A DNA stretch of 64,000 bases from JAJPJE01 sp963848375 (GCA_963848375.1 CAWKDK010000024.1:115680-179679), one strand, 5' to 3'. Counted from the stretch's first letter, positions 34,360 to 44,017 are shown. Numbers and translations: made by a program. Notes: a model not told the origin generated them from the sequence alone.

Positions 34360-37152
34360 ATGGTATCAATGACCATGGGCGAGGATCAGCCACTTTGGGG
34401 AGTAAAAGATCAGAACAGCCGTCTGGCTGAGCTGACCGCGCGCACCTCCGACTCAGCAAAAGAACAGCCACTACGCCGCGACGTCCGCTCTCTCGGCATT
34501 CTTCTAGGACGCATTCTCACCGAACAATCCGGCAGCGCTCTCTATGAAGTGGTCGAGCGCCTCCGGCGCCTGCTCATTCAGCACCGCGAACAATCAGCCT
34601 CACCCGCACCGCTGAAACTCGACGCCGATCTCATGGAAGAGGTCCGCTCCATCGTTTCCAAGATGGAACTCGATCAGGCTTACAAAGTCACCAAAGCTTT
34701 CGCCATCTACTTCGAACTTACGAATCTCGCGGAAACCAATCATCGCAAGCGCCGCCGCCGCGCCGGCAAGCTTCATCTCGATGAACCGCCTCTCCCCGGA
34801 TCATTCCTCGGCACGCTTTTGCGCATGAAGAAGGCCGGCATCTCCGCCGAAGACGCGGTCAAGACCTTGCGCGAAGTGAAAGTTGTGCCGGTGTTCACTG
34901 CGCATCCCACGGAAGTCGCTCGCCTCACCGTGTTGCTCAAGCGCCGTCGCATCGGCCAATTACTCGAACGACTGGACCGGCTACCCCTCACCGATGCCGA
35001 AGCCCTCGAGTGCGAATCGATCATTCAAGCGGAGATCACCGAACTCTGGCAGACCGACGAAGTCCGCTTGCGCAGGCCGCGCGTCTCCGACGAAATTCGC
35101 ATCGGGCTCGAATATTTCCCCATGGCGCTGTTCGACACCTTGCCGCGCCTCTACCAGGAATTTCGCGACTCCTTCCAGAAAGTTTACGGACTCGATCTCC
35201 GCGAAGGTGATCTTCCCGCGCTGGTAAATTTCGGTTCATGGATTGGCGGCGATCGCGACGGCAATCCCTTCGTCACCCCTGACTGCATTCAAGAAGCGCT
35301 CGACAAAGCCCGTACTGCGATTCTCGACTACTACATCAAGGAAGTTTGGCAGCTGCTCGAAGGCATCAGCGCGTCTGTGCGGCAGGCTGGAATCTCCGAA
35401 GCGCTTCGCAAAAAATTGTCGGACTACGAATCGCGCCTCGAGAACGTTGAATTTCGCTGGGCCGCGCAAGCCGAGATCGAACTTTACCGCCGTTTTCTCG
35501 GCTACGTTTTTCGCCGCTTGCAGAGCACCCGCAAAGGCTCTTCGCCCGAAGCCTATGCCGATGCGAGCGAGTTCGAAGAAGACCTGCAGCTCGTGCGCAA
35601 GAGCCTCCGCGAGAATCGTGCCGCCAACGTTGCGGAAATCTTCATCGAACCACTGCTCCGCAAGCTGCGCGTCTTCGGATTCCATCTCTATGCCCTCGAC
35701 ATCCGCCAGCATGCGCGCGTCCATGCGCACGCGTTGAAAGAACTGTTAACAGCGATACAAGCCGGCGCCCCGCGCGGCGATCTCGCCGGTTCTTTGTCTC
35801 CGCAGACTATCGACGTGCTCAATACGATGCGCACAGTTGCGCATCTCAAAACCACGTACCCACCGCCGTCGATCCGCCAGTACGTTATCAGCGGTGCAGA
35901 AACCGAGCAGGACGTATTCTCAGTCCTGCAACTGGCGACGCTCGGTGGAGTCAACGTCGCGGGAGACACCGGCAATCCTGGCCTCATGCCCGTGCCGCTC
36001 TTCGAATCTATTGACTCGTTGCGCTCCTCCGCCGGCGTCATGCGCCGCATCTGGACTGCGCCCGAATATCAGCCTGCACTCGATTCCTGGGATCGCTGGC
36101 AGGAAGTGATGCTCGGCTACTCCGACTCCAACAAAGATGGCGGCATGCTCACCAGCACCTGGGAAATCTACAAAGCGCATCGCGACCTGCACCGCGCCGC
36201 TGCCGAATGCAATGTGAAGCTCCGCCTCTTCCATGGTCGTGGAGGCACAGTCGGTCGTGGTGGTGGTCCCACGCACGCAGCCATTCTCGCGCAACCGCCC
36301 GGATGTTTTTCTGGTCACATCCGCATCACCGAGCAAGGCGAAGTAATGAACTGGAAATATTCTGACCCAGTGCTCGCTGAATGGAACCTGGAGTTGATGA
36401 CCTCGGCCTGCCTGGAAGCGCTGGTTCGTCCCAACGGGCCTAAGCCCGGCTCCGATGAGCGCTGGGGTCCCGCAATGGAAGAGATGTCCGGCTGCGCCTA
36501 TGCCTACTACCGCGAGCACATTGCCGAAAATCCAGACATTCTCGAATATTTCGAGCAGGCCACACCGGTCAACGAACTTGAAAATGCGCGCATCGGATCG
36601 CGCCCGACGCGCCGCACCAAAACGCGCGGTCTCGACGATTTACGCGCCATCCCCTGGGTCTTCGGCTGGATGCAAAGCCGTCACGCCGTTCCTGCGTGGT
36701 TCGGCGTCGGCTATGCCATCGAGCGTTTCCGCGCCAAAGGGCAGAACAACGAAGCCGTACTGCGCGACATGTTCAAAAGCTTCCCATTGCTCTCTGACCT
36801 GATTCACAACGTCGAGATCGCCATGGCCAAAGCCGACATGGGCATCGCTCACATGTACGCCACGCTGGTACCTGATCAGGCGTTGCGCGAACGCGTCTTC
36901 AACATGCTCGCGGAAGAATTCCACCGCACGCGCCAGATGATCCTCTGGCTCACCGATCAGAAAGAGCTGCTGGAAAAGAACGCGGTGCTCTCGCGCTCCA
37001 TCCGCCTGCGCAATCCCTATGTCGATCCCATGAGCTTGATCCAGGTCGAACTCTTGCGCCGCAAACGCGCGGGCACCGACACTGAAATGCTCAACTACTC
37101 TTTGGGCGCGACCATCAACGGAATCGCCGCCGGCCTGCACAACACCGGCTAG
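34360..37152 (+). CDS. ppc: Phosphoenolpyruvate carboxylase
   Basis: 930 aa, normal size for bacterial PEPC, which carboxylates PEP to oxaloacetate to refill the TCA cycle. Motifs: VFTAHPTEVAR (catalytic His), WIGGDRDGNPFV, GYSDSNKDGGMLTS, LRLFHGRGGTVGRGGGPTH (PEP/bicarbonate site) and the C-terminal end AAGLHNTG. ATG 34360 is used; ATG 34375 is possible. It has its own promoter region against the divergent peroxidase gene. Confidence 0.96.
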   Translation: MVSMTMGEDQPLWGVKDQNSRLAELTARTSDSAKEQPLRRDVRSLGILLGRILTEQSGSALYEVVERLRRLLIQHREQSASPAPLKLDADLMEEVRSIVSKMELDQAYKVTKAFAIYFELTNLAETNHRKRRRRAGKLHLDEPPLPGSFLGTLLRMKKAGISAEDAVKTLREVKVVPVFTAHPTEVARLTVLLKRRRIGQLLERLDRLPLTDAEALECESIIQAEITELWQTDEVRLRRPRVSDEIRIGLEYFPMALFDTLPRLYQEFRDSFQKVYGLDLREGDLPALVNFGSWIGGDRDGNPFVTPDCIQEALDKARTAILDYYIKEVWQLLEGISASVRQAGISEALRKKLSDYESRLENVEFRWAAQAEIELYRRFLGYVFRRLQSTRKGSSPEAYADASEFEEDLQLVRKSLRENRAANVAEIFIEPLLRKLRVFGFHLYALDIRQHARVHAHALKELLTAIQAGAPRGDLAGSLSPQTIDVLNTMRTVAHLKTTYPPPSIRQYVISGAETEQDVFSVLQLATLGGVNVAGDTGNPGLMPVPLFESIDSLRSSAGVMRRIWTAPEYQPALDSWDRWQEVMLGYSDSNKDGGMLTSTWEIYKAHRDLHRAAAECNVKLRLFHGRGGTVGRGGGPTHAAILAQPPGCFSGHIRITEQGEVMNWKYSDPVLAEWNLELMTSACLEALVRPNGPKPGSDERWGPAMEEMSGCAYAYYREHIAENPDILEYFEQATPVNELENARIGSRPTRRTKTRGLDDLRAIPWVFGWMQSRHAVPAWFGVGYAIERFRAKGQNNEAVLRDMFKSFPLLSDLIHNVEIAMAKADMGIAHMYATLVPDQALRERVFNMLAEEFHRTRQMILWLTDQKELLEKNAVLSRSIRLRNPYVDPMSLIQVELLRRKRAGTDTEMLNYSLGATINGIAAGLHNTG

Positions 37153-37174
37153 CCTCGTCTGACTGGCGCGGGCA

Positions 37175-37253
37175 CGGGTGTCCCACCCTCGCCGCGTTTG
37201 GCGTGGGTGGAAACACGTCGGGTGCCCCACACGTCGCGAAGCGAACGTGTGGG
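37175..37253. repeat. Two adjacent hairpin repeats after ppc
   Basis: First hairpin: GTCCCACCCTCGCC paired with GGCGTGGGTGG (37180-37210). Second: CCCACACGT / ACGTGTGGG (37226-37253), preceded by GGGTGCC. Both are diverged members of the GGTGCCCCAC family seen at 15310, 39489 and 46926. Confidence 0.7.
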
Positions 37254-37295
37254 ATCAGATGCATCTGCGCTCTGTTACCTTTATCACCGGACTCG

Positions 37296-38438
37296 ATGCA
37301 CATCACGCTCATCGCTGGCGGTGTACTCTCACTAGCTGCATGGGTCTATCTTCTCTTCGCACACGGTAGTTTCTGGCGAATTTCAAAATCGCAACCTGCG
37401 CTCCCCATCACCAATCGCCCGACCATCGCGGTCGTGATCCCCGCTCGCAATGAAGCTGATGTCATCACCCGCGCCATCACCAGCCTCCTTCATCAGCAGA
37501 TCGACGCCAACCTCCACATCATCCTCGTTGACGACGCAAGCACCGATTCGACGGCCGAAATCGCTCATCAAGCAGCCGTCTCCGCAAACATGTCGGACTT
37601 TCTCACGATCCTGAATGGACAGCCGCTCCCCACGGGCTGGTCCGGAAAGGTCTGGGCACAACATCAGGGCATCTCGAAGGCACTCGAACTCAATCCCGAC
37701 TACCTCCTGCTCACCGACGCCGATATCGAGCACGCGCCCAGCAATCTCGCGAACCTCGTCGCACTCGCCGAAAACAATCGCACCGACCTCACCTCGTTTA
37801 TGGCGAAGTTGCACTGCGAATTCTGGTTCGAACGCTGGCTGATTCCCGCATTTGTCTTCTTTTTCTTCATGCTCTACCCGCCTGCTTGGATTCGCGACCG
37901 TCGGCGCGCCACAGCGGGCGCCGCCGGAGGCTGCATGCTCATTCGTCCCGCAGCTCTTGCCTCGGCCGGTAGCATTGAGTCGATCCGCAGCGAGATCATC
38001 GACGACTGCGCTCTCGCGCGCGCCATCAAGCAAACAGGCGGCAATCTCTGGCTTGGTCCAACCGAAACCGCTCGCAGCATTCGTCCTTACGAATCCGTCG
38101 CTGAAATCGGCGGCATGATCTCCCGCAGCGCCTTCAATCAGCTCGGCCACTCCACACTGCTCCTCATCGGCACCATCTTTGGCCTGGCCATCCTTTACCT
38201 TCTGCCCATCGCTCTTCTCTTTTCGCGATCCACGCTCGCCATCTCGCTCGCCGCCGCTACCCTCATCGCCATGTTGATCGCCTACGCGCCCATGGTCCGC
38301 TTCTACCGCCTCAATCCCCTCTGGACGTTGACGCTCCCCCTTGCAGCTCTCTTTTACATCGGAGCCACAATCCATTCCGCCATTCGCTACTGGTCCGGAC
38401 GCGGCGGCATGTGGAAGGGCCGCGCGCAGGATCATTAA
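37296..38438 (+). CDS. hpnB: Hopene-associated glycosyltransferase, HpnB-like
   Basis: A family-2 glycosyltransferase, 380 aa: N-terminal membrane helix, then VVIPARNEADVITRAITSLL, IILVDDASTDSTAEIA, LLLTDADIEHAPSN (metal-binding DxD) and several C-terminal helices (STLLLIGTIFGLAILYLLPI). The layout and the segment LPTGWSGKVWAQHQGI fit the HpnB family, often co-encoded with hopanoid synthesis. Here it stands alone; hpnH lies 8 kb downstream. Start ATG 37296 (MHITLIAGG). Confidence 0.82.
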   Translation: MHITLIAGGVLSLAAWVYLLFAHGSFWRISKSQPALPITNRPTIAVVIPARNEADVITRAITSLLHQQIDANLHIILVDDASTDSTAEIAHQAAVSANMSDFLTILNGQPLPTGWSGKVWAQHQGISKALELNPDYLLLTDADIEHAPSNLANLVALAENNRTDLTSFMAKLHCEFWFERWLIPAFVFFFFMLYPPAWIRDRRRATAGAAGGCMLIRPAALASAGSIESIRSEIIDDCALARAIKQTGGNLWLGPTETARSIRPYESVAEIGGMISRSAFNQLGHSTLLLIGTIFGLAILYLLPIALLFSRSTLAISLAAATLIAMLIAYAPMVRFYRLNPLWTLTLPLAALFYIGATIHSAIRYWSGRGGMWKGRAQDH

Positions 38439-38446
38439 GACGTTTG

Positions 38447-38471
38447 GTGGCGCGGGCGCCCTCGCCCGCGT
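38447..38471. repeat. GC hairpin repeat, second copy
   Basis: GTGGCGCGGGCGCCCTCGCC followed by CGCG, identical over at least 23 bases to the copy at 25299. CGCGGGCG pairs with CGCCCGCG. It follows the hpnB-like stop codon by eight bases. Confidence 0.7.
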
Positions 38472-38529
38472 ATATGAAAAGCGAACGCCTCGCCGCTCGC
38501 CCGCCGTGCATCGCCTTTGACTTTATGAG

Positions 38530-39441
38530 ATGATTCCCCGCTGCGTGTCCCGACTCTCGCCCATCCTGCTGCTACTGATCCTCGCCTGCAACTCTGCCGG
38601 CGATACCAAGAAAATCGTCTTCCTTCGCCTCGGCCTCCACATCGTGCAGGAGCGCGTCGGACTCGTTCCAACCCGCGATGAAGATCGCGCCGAACGCATC
38701 CGGCAGCTCTTCACGGAAGCGGGACAATGTCCTTCGGACAGGCTCCAGATTCAGGAGACCGACTCCGACTTGCCCAACGTAATCTGCACCATCCCTGGCA
38801 CCGGACCCAACGCCATCGTCATCGGTGCCCACTACGATCATCGCGGAGGCACTGGAGCGCTCGACAACTGGAGTGGCGCCGCCATGCTACCCATCCTTGC
38901 CGAGTCAGTCGGATCAGTTGCGATGAAACATACCCTGGTCTTCATCGCGTTTGGCGGCAAGTATCACGGCGCCAGCGGCGCGCGTCATTACATGAAGCAG
39001 TTGTCCGAGGACCAGCAACATCACATCTCTGCCATGATCAATCTCGACAGCATCGGCCTGGTCGCCCCGCACTACTGGCCGGAGAGTGGCCTCGTAACGC
39101 CGCTGCAGCTGGCCGCGCTGAACGTCCACATGGCGCAGTTGAAATCCTGGCAAGTGGATCACGAAGGACTATCGGATACCGATGCTTTTCGCAAAATCAG
39201 AATTCCCAGCATCACCATTCACTCCCTTGGACGCCAGGGCACCGATCTTCTATACGTCGTGCACTCCCACGACGACACCGTGAGAGCCCTCGACATGCGT
39301 GCCTACTACGAGACCTACGAACTGCTCTCCGTCTACGTCGCTTATCTCGATCAGATCACCGCCCCAATTGCCCTCGGAGATTCCGGTCTCCCGCAACATG
39401 ACAGGATGAACCAGCCCGGCTCGCACCGCCACGGCCATTAA
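38530..39441 (+). CDS. M28 peptidase-like exported protein, catalytic Glu pair missing
   Basis: 303 aa with a hydrophobic leader (LSPILLLLILACNSAG, possibly a lipoprotein signal). M28 fold markers: VIGAHYDHRGG (metal His/Asp), LDNWSGAAML (bridging Asp), INLDSIG and VVHSHDDT (metal His). Where active M28 enzymes have the catalytic/metal Glu-Glu (FGGEE), this protein reads AFGGKYHGASGA (codons 38959-38964), so peptidase activity is doubtful. A binding or sugar-cyclase-like role is possible. His-rich C-terminus (SHRHGH). Confidence 0.8.
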   Translation: MIPRCVSRLSPILLLLILACNSAGDTKKIVFLRLGLHIVQERVGLVPTRDEDRAERIRQLFTEAGQCPSDRLQIQETDSDLPNVICTIPGTGPNAIVIGAHYDHRGGTGALDNWSGAAMLPILAESVGSVAMKHTLVFIAFGGKYHGASGARHYMKQLSEDQQHHISAMINLDSIGLVAPHYWPESGLVTPLQLAALNVHMAQLKSWQVDHEGLSDTDAFRKIRIPSITIHSLGRQGTDLLYVVHSHDDTVRALDMRAYYETYELLSVYVAYLDQITAPIALGDSGLPQHDRMNQPGSHRHGH

Positions 39442-39488
39442 CCATAATTCGGGCTATCTGTGATGAGAGACAGAGCTACTGGGATGGA

Positions 39489-39510
39489 GCCCACTCGCCC
39501 TCGAGTGGGC
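39489..39510. repeat. Perfect 9-bp hairpin (CCCACTCG family)
   Basis: GCCCACTCG and CGAGTGGGC pair around the 4-base loop CCCT, 48 bases after the M28-like gene. It has no T-run after it. The rest of the 260-base gap to the next gene shows nothing I can name. Confidence 0.65.
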
Positions 39511-39701
39511 AAAGCATCAAAACTAAATGAGAGACTTGCTTGTTTACTGACGGAGACTTACTTGAGAAAGACTTGCGCGGGAACGGCCAGCCTCACCTGG
39601 TGAATGCACCGGCGACACTCAGCGAAGACATATGGATGGAAAAGCTATAGCATTTCGGCTACAAGCTACCGGCTACCCCATCAGGGCCGAATCACTACCC
39701 A

Positions 39702-40583
39702 CTACTCGTACACCGGCCCCATCGCTGAATCCACAATGTGCCGCAATCCTTGCAACTGCCGATAGGTAGAATCGAGCGCGTAATCCGCAAGCGAAGGATT
39801 CTTCCACTTTGTCAGCGTCGGATACAGCTCCGTAATCGGCTGGATCGGCGAAAACCCCACCGCCGCGCAATCGAGAAAATATTCTCCGCGCGTCTCCAGG
39901 AACTTCAGTCCTTCTTCGATCCACCACACGTCCGCCTGCCATAGCAGCACAAACGTCGCGCGCACCAGGTAGTTGAATCTTGCAAACGTAATCAGGATAG
40001 TCGGATCATTTGGCTGCCGCCGGATCGAGCTCTTCAGCTTTCTTCCGCGATCCACCAGCTCATGCTTGGTCATGTCCTGCAGATGCTCGTAGGCCTTCAT
40101 CTCATCGGCCAGTTCGTTCAGCTTTACGCTCCATGGCGGAAGCGGCTTGGCCAGCGGTCCCACCAGCGGTTCGAGCAGAGCAGCTACTTTGTCCAACGGA
40201 AAATCATTCGCCTCGGCCTTATCGCCATGGCACGTCGAAAGATACTGCACCAGCAGGAAGTCCAGTTTGTCGAGATCCGGCTGGCTCACGCCGGCGCGTT
40301 TCACGTAGCGCTTGATCAACCACTCCAGCGAGTCTTTCCGATTCGCAATCTTGCTCTTCTGTATGAACTGCCGCAGCTGGGAAGGGGTTACTACCGAGTC
40401 AATAGCCCCCAGCCACTCTTCGGGATCCACTACATGCTCACCGTGCTCGCCCTCGTGCTCAACAATGCCTTTGGGCCGGGCCGGTGCAGACGGACCCATA
40501 GCCTGGGCTAATTCCACGTAAATCGGCAACAGCACGTGATTGGCAAGCTTGAAGCGCTGTGTCGCTAAACCGTCTGTAGGCAT
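39702..40583 (-). CDS. Predicted soluble helical protein, unknown
   Basis: 293 aa, no signal peptide or transmembrane segment. It is rich in charged helices (LEWLIKRYVKRAGVSQPDLD, NELADEMKAYEHLQDMTKHE), with a hydrophobic middle strand (NYLVRATFVLLWQADVWWIE). No recognised motif. The reading frame is long and codon use matches its neighbours, so it is probably real. ATG 40583 gives MPTDGLATQRF. The flanking regions are repeats and hairpins, so no operon context helps. Confidence 0.65.
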   Translation of the reverse strand: MPTDGLATQRFKLANHVLLPIYVELAQAMGPSAPARPKGIVEHEGEHGEHVVDPEEWLGAIDSVVTPSQLRQFIQKSKIANRKDSLEWLIKRYVKRAGVSQPDLDKLDFLLVQYLSTCHGDKAEANDFPLDKVAALLEPLVGPLAKPLPPWSVKLNELADEMKAYEHLQDMTKHELVDRGRKLKSSIRRQPNDPTILITFARFNYLVRATFVLLWQADVWWIEEGLKFLETRGEYFLDCAAVGFSPIQPITELYPTLTKWKNPSLADYALDSTYRQLQGLRHIVDSAMGPVYE

Positions 40584-40601
40584 GAAGTGGCTGGTCCTTA
40601 T

Positions 40602-40696
40602 CTTCCGGAATCCCTCCGGAAGCCTTGGTCGCCCATCTTCATATGGGGAACTCTCCCCGTCAACGTGACTCCAGTCACCATGCCAAAGCTAGGCAT
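40602..40696. repeat. Run of five consecutive small hairpins
   Basis: Within 95 bases: CTTCCGGA/TCCGGAAG (40602-40622, loop 5); CCCAT/ATGGG (40632-40647); GGGGA/TCCCC (40645-40658), sharing an arm with the previous; GTGACT/AGTCAC (40665-40678, loop 2); ATGCC/GGCAT (40680-40696, loop 7). It lies upstream of the helical-protein gene in a 650-base gap (40584-41232). Beyond it I see no supported gene, though a weak minus-strand frame at 40779-40997 starts hydrophobic. Confidence 0.6.
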
Positions 40697-41232
40697 CCGC
40701 CCCGGCACTCCCCCACCGATCGCGCCTCCCGCTCCACCGTCTGCGGAAAGGCCCCGGCAGCCTGGGTCACGACCGCGCTCAGGGCGCTGCCACCCCTCTC
40801 ACCTTCTCCGAACCGGGCCCGATTCCTCCCTTACCGGAACGGCTTTTGCCGCCCGTAAGGACTCCAGAATCCCGTCTTCGGAACCATCGCTCAACCGCGG
40901 TGCACAACAGGAAAAAGACATGGCTGCGGTCATAGAGCAACCGCGCACTCACAAGGACGAAGACGGAGACTAATAGCGAGACTCCTGCAATCAGCATAGC
41001 TGCTCCGCTGGTCTGTCCGAAATCCGCTGCTCAGTCCGATGGATTTCGCTCCTGAGCTGGTTGCATGCTGCTGCTTTCCCGCCGAATCTCCGTTAACTCC
41101 CTTGCCTCCATCGCAGCTTGTGCCAGGAACCTCACGAAAATTTAGGAATATTCACCATCTTTTAACAGGGTTGCTGCATTTATCCTCTTAGCACTAACTC
41201 ACTGTGGGGACTGCTTCCACCCGGAAGGACAC

Positions 41233-41688
41233 ATGATTCATTTAAAAGTGAATGGCGCGGATCGTTCGTTTGACGGCGATCCCGAGATGCCTCTGCTCTG
41301 GTACCTGCGCGATGAACTTGGACTCACCGGCACAAAATTCGGCTGCGGCATGGGACTCTGCGGCGCCTGCACCGTCCACCTCAACGGCAAAGCCGTGCGC
41401 TCCTGCTCCACCTCCATGGACGACGCCGCCGGCAAGAACGTCGTGACCATTGAAGCCATCGCCGCTCACGGCCTCCATCCCGTTCAGGAAGCCTGGATCG
41501 AAACTAACGTCCCGCAATGCGGATACTGCCAGTCTGGCCAGATCATGCAGGCCATTGCTCTTCTGAACAGCAACAAGAAGCCTACCGACCACGACATCGA
41601 CCAAGTCATGTCGGGCAACATCTGCCGCTGCGGCACCTACCAGCGCATTCGCGCTGCCATCAAGTCCGCCGCCAAGGAGACCGCATGA
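41233..41688 (+). CDS. iorA: Molybdenum hydroxylase, [2Fe-2S] subunit
   Basis: 151 aa with the two cluster-binding halves of xanthine-oxidase-family small subunits. Plant-type ferredoxin motif: GCGMGLCGACTVHLNGKAVR plus SCSTS. All-helical second cluster: PQCGYCQSGQIM and GNICRCGTYQRIRAAI. It passes electrons from the Mo centre to an acceptor. It overlaps the large-subunit start (ATGA at 41685), so the two are coupled. Strong RBS GGAAGGA. The pair resembles isoquinoline 1-oxidoreductase or aldehyde dehydrogenase of the IorAB type. Confidence 0.93.
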   Translation: MIHLKVNGADRSFDGDPEMPLLWYLRDELGLTGTKFGCGMGLCGACTVHLNGKAVRSCSTSMDDAAGKNVVTIEAIAAHGLHPVQEAWIETNVPQCGYCQSGQIMQAIALLNSNKKPTDHDIDQVMSGNICRCGTYQRIRAAIKSAAKETA

Positions 41689-43952
41689 GCACAATTGAAA
41701 ATGTCTCTCGTCGTGGATTCCTCCAGGGCGTCCTCTCTACCGGAGCCTTCGTCCTCAGTCTCAAAGTTCTGCCGCAATCTGCCTGGGCCGCAGACGCCGA
41801 CTCCAACGGCACTTCCGCCGCGTTCAATAACTCCGTTCTCCATCCCGATCTCTTCCTCGCCATCGACACTGATGGCACCGTCCATATCATCGCCCACCGT
41901 TCCGAGATGGGCACCACCAGCCGCACCAGTCTGCCTTTGATCGTCGCCGACGAACTCGACGCCGACTGGAAGCGCGTCAAGCTTGAGCAGGCCATCGGAG
42001 ATGCCCGCTATGGCTCGCAAGACACCGACGGCTCTCACTCCGTGCGCGAGTTCTTCGAGCCCATGCGCGTCGCCGGAGCCACCGGCCGCCTGATGCTCGT
42101 GCGCGCCGCCGCCCAGCAATGGAGCGTTCCGGAATCTGAATGCACCACCGAGCCCCATGCTGTCGTTCACAAAGCCAGCAACCGCCGTGCCGACTACGGA
42201 CAACTCGCCAGCGCCGCCGCCAAGCTCCCCGTTCCGAAGAAAGAAGAGTTGCAGTTCAAAACGCCCGCCCAGTGGCGCTACATCGGCAAGGGCATGCCCA
42301 GCTACGACCTCGAGGCCCTCTGCACGGGCAAAGCCATCTTCGGCATGGACGCCAAGCTCGATGGCATGCTCTACGCCTCCGTCGAGCATCCTCCGGTTCT
42401 CGGCGGAAAAGTTAAGTCGTATGACGATAAAGCTCCGCTGCAAGTTCGCGGAGTCCGTCACGTCATTCCCATCGATCCGTTCACTCCTCCGCACCTGTTC
42501 CAGCCACTCGGCGGCGTCGCCGTCATCGCCGACAACACCTGGGCTGCATTTCAGGGACGCAAGAAGCTGAACATCGCTTGGGATAATGGCGCGAACGCCT
42601 CCTACAACTCCGACGAATATCGGAAGCAGTTACAGGCGACCTCGCACCAGCCGGGTAAGGTGATTCGCGACATCGGCAACGCCGACGCCGAATTCGCCAA
42701 GGGCGGCAAGGTGATCGAAGCCGACTACTACGCTCCCCATCTTGCTCACGCCTCCATGGAACCTCCCGTTGCGCTCGCCGACTATCGCGATGGCCAGGTC
42801 TTCCTGTGGGCTCCTACGCAGGATCCGCAACAGGTACAGGAATCTGTCGGGAAGACCCTCGGCATCCCCAAGGAAAAAGTTGTCTGCCACGTCCCACTGC
42901 TCGGCGGAGGCTTCGGCCGCAAATCGAAACCCGACTACTGTGTGGAAGCCGCGATCCTCTCGAAGAAAACCGGACGCCCCGTCAAAGTCGTCTGGAAGCG
43001 CGAGGACGATATTCAGTTCGACTACTTCCACTCCGTCGCGGCCATGTACATGAAGGCCGCACTCGACTCCAACGGCAAGCCCACCGCCTGGCTACAGCGC
43101 TCGGTCTTTCCACCCATCGGTTCAACCTTCGCGCTCAACAGCACCTATGGCGGCGAAGGCGAACTCGGTCTCGGCTTCAGCGACATTCCTTTCGATATCC
43201 CCAACCTGCGCGTCGAAAACGGTCCTGCCGAAAATCACGTGCGCATCGGATGGCTGCGTTCCGTCGCCAACATCTATCACACCTTCGCCGTGCAATCGTT
43301 TGCCGACGAACTGGCGCACGCGGCCAATCAGGATTCTCTCGAATACCTCCTCGCGCTCATCGGACCCGATCGCGTTCTCCCCAAAGACCGCGTCGCGCCC
43401 AACTACGGCGCCAATTACGATCAGTACCCATTCGACACCGCTCGTCTGCGTCACGTAACCGAACTAGCCGCCGAAAAGGCCGGATGGGGCAAGCGCAAAC
43501 TCGGCAAAGGCCGTGGCATGGGAATCGCCGCCCATCGCAGTTTCCTCACCTACGTGGCCACTGTTGTCGAAGTAGAAGTCACGCCCGCCGGTGATGTCGT
43601 GATTCATGAAGTGAACACTGCTGTCGACGCCGGCACCGTCGTGAACCCTGAAACGCTGAAATCGCAATTTGAAGGTGCCGCCGTCTTCGGAACCAGTCTC
43701 GCGTTATTCAGCGAGATCACCGCCAAGAACGGTGCGATTGAGCAGACCAACTTCCACCAGTACCAGGTTGCGCGCATGAACCAGGCTCCGCGCAAAACAA
43801 ACATTTACATGGTGGAGAGCAGCGCACCCGCCGCAGGCGTGGGAGAACCAGGCGTTCCGCCCTTCGCTCCGGCGCTGTGCAACGCCATCTTCGCAGCCAC
43901 GGGCAAACGCATCCGCGAGTTACCAATCTCAAAGACAAATCTAAGTGCTTAG
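41685..43952 (+). CDS. iorB: Molybdenum hydroxylase, molybdopterin subunit (IorB-like)
   Basis: 755 aa with an N-terminal twin-arginine signal (SRRGFLQGVLSTGAFVLSL), so the heterodimer is probably exported to the periplasm as a folded unit. Mo-cofactor segments: PLLGGGFGRKSKPDY, AHRSEMGTTSRTSLP, ASMEPPVALADYRDG and, near the C-terminus, APAAGVGEPGVPPFAPALCN, in which the Glu corresponds to the catalytic Glu (GxGExG) of this family. Substrate cannot be told: aldehydes, N-heterocycles or others. No FAD subunit is present; a cytochrome may accept electrons. Confidence 0.92.
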   Translation: MSTIENVSRRGFLQGVLSTGAFVLSLKVLPQSAWAADADSNGTSAAFNNSVLHPDLFLAIDTDGTVHIIAHRSEMGTTSRTSLPLIVADELDADWKRVKLEQAIGDARYGSQDTDGSHSVREFFEPMRVAGATGRLMLVRAAAQQWSVPESECTTEPHAVVHKASNRRADYGQLASAAAKLPVPKKEELQFKTPAQWRYIGKGMPSYDLEALCTGKAIFGMDAKLDGMLYASVEHPPVLGGKVKSYDDKAPLQVRGVRHVIPIDPFTPPHLFQPLGGVAVIADNTWAAFQGRKKLNIAWDNGANASYNSDEYRKQLQATSHQPGKVIRDIGNADAEFAKGGKVIEADYYAPHLAHASMEPPVALADYRDGQVFLWAPTQDPQQVQESVGKTLGIPKEKVVCHVPLLGGGFGRKSKPDYCVEAAILSKKTGRPVKVVWKREDDIQFDYFHSVAAMYMKAALDSNGKPTAWLQRSVFPPIGSTFALNSTYGGEGELGLGFSDIPFDIPNLRVENGPAENHVRIGWLRSVANIYHTFAVQSFADELAHAANQDSLEYLLALIGPDRVLPKDRVAPNYGANYDQYPFDTARLRHVTELAAEKAGWGKRKLGKGRGMGIAAHRSFLTYVATVVEVEVTPAGDVVIHEVNTAVDAGTVVNPETLKSQFEGAAVFGTSLALFSEITAKNGAIEQTNFHQYQVARMNQAPRKTNIYMVESSAPAAGVGEPGVPPFAPALCNAIFAATGKRIRELPISKTNLSA

Positions 43953-43958
43953 CGAATT

Positions 43959-44017
43959 ACGTGGGGCAGCCGACCGCGGCTGCCCTTGCGTGTGTGGGGC
44001 GGACATTCTTGTCCGCC
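43959..44017. repeat. Two hairpins of the GTGGGGC family after iorB
   Basis: GGGGCAGCC/GGCTGCCC (43963-43986) is followed directly by GGGCGGACA/TGTCCGCC-type arms (43991-44017). Related sequences follow at 46964-46995 and 57986. They begin right after the iorB stop and open the 812-base repeat-filled gap that runs to 44764. Confidence 0.7.

Noticed and set aside
37383..38435. A 350-residue minus-strand open frame
   Set aside because: It overlaps the hpnB-like gene exactly, and its Gly/Asp-rich translation has no fold pattern; the plus-strand protein has clear glycosyltransferase motifs.
40779..40997. A minus-strand frame starting with a hydrophobic stretch (LLVSVFVLVSARLLY)
   Set aside because: No ribosome-binding site, and the C-terminal half is Arg/Gly-rich noise; it may be a gene remnant but cannot be supported.
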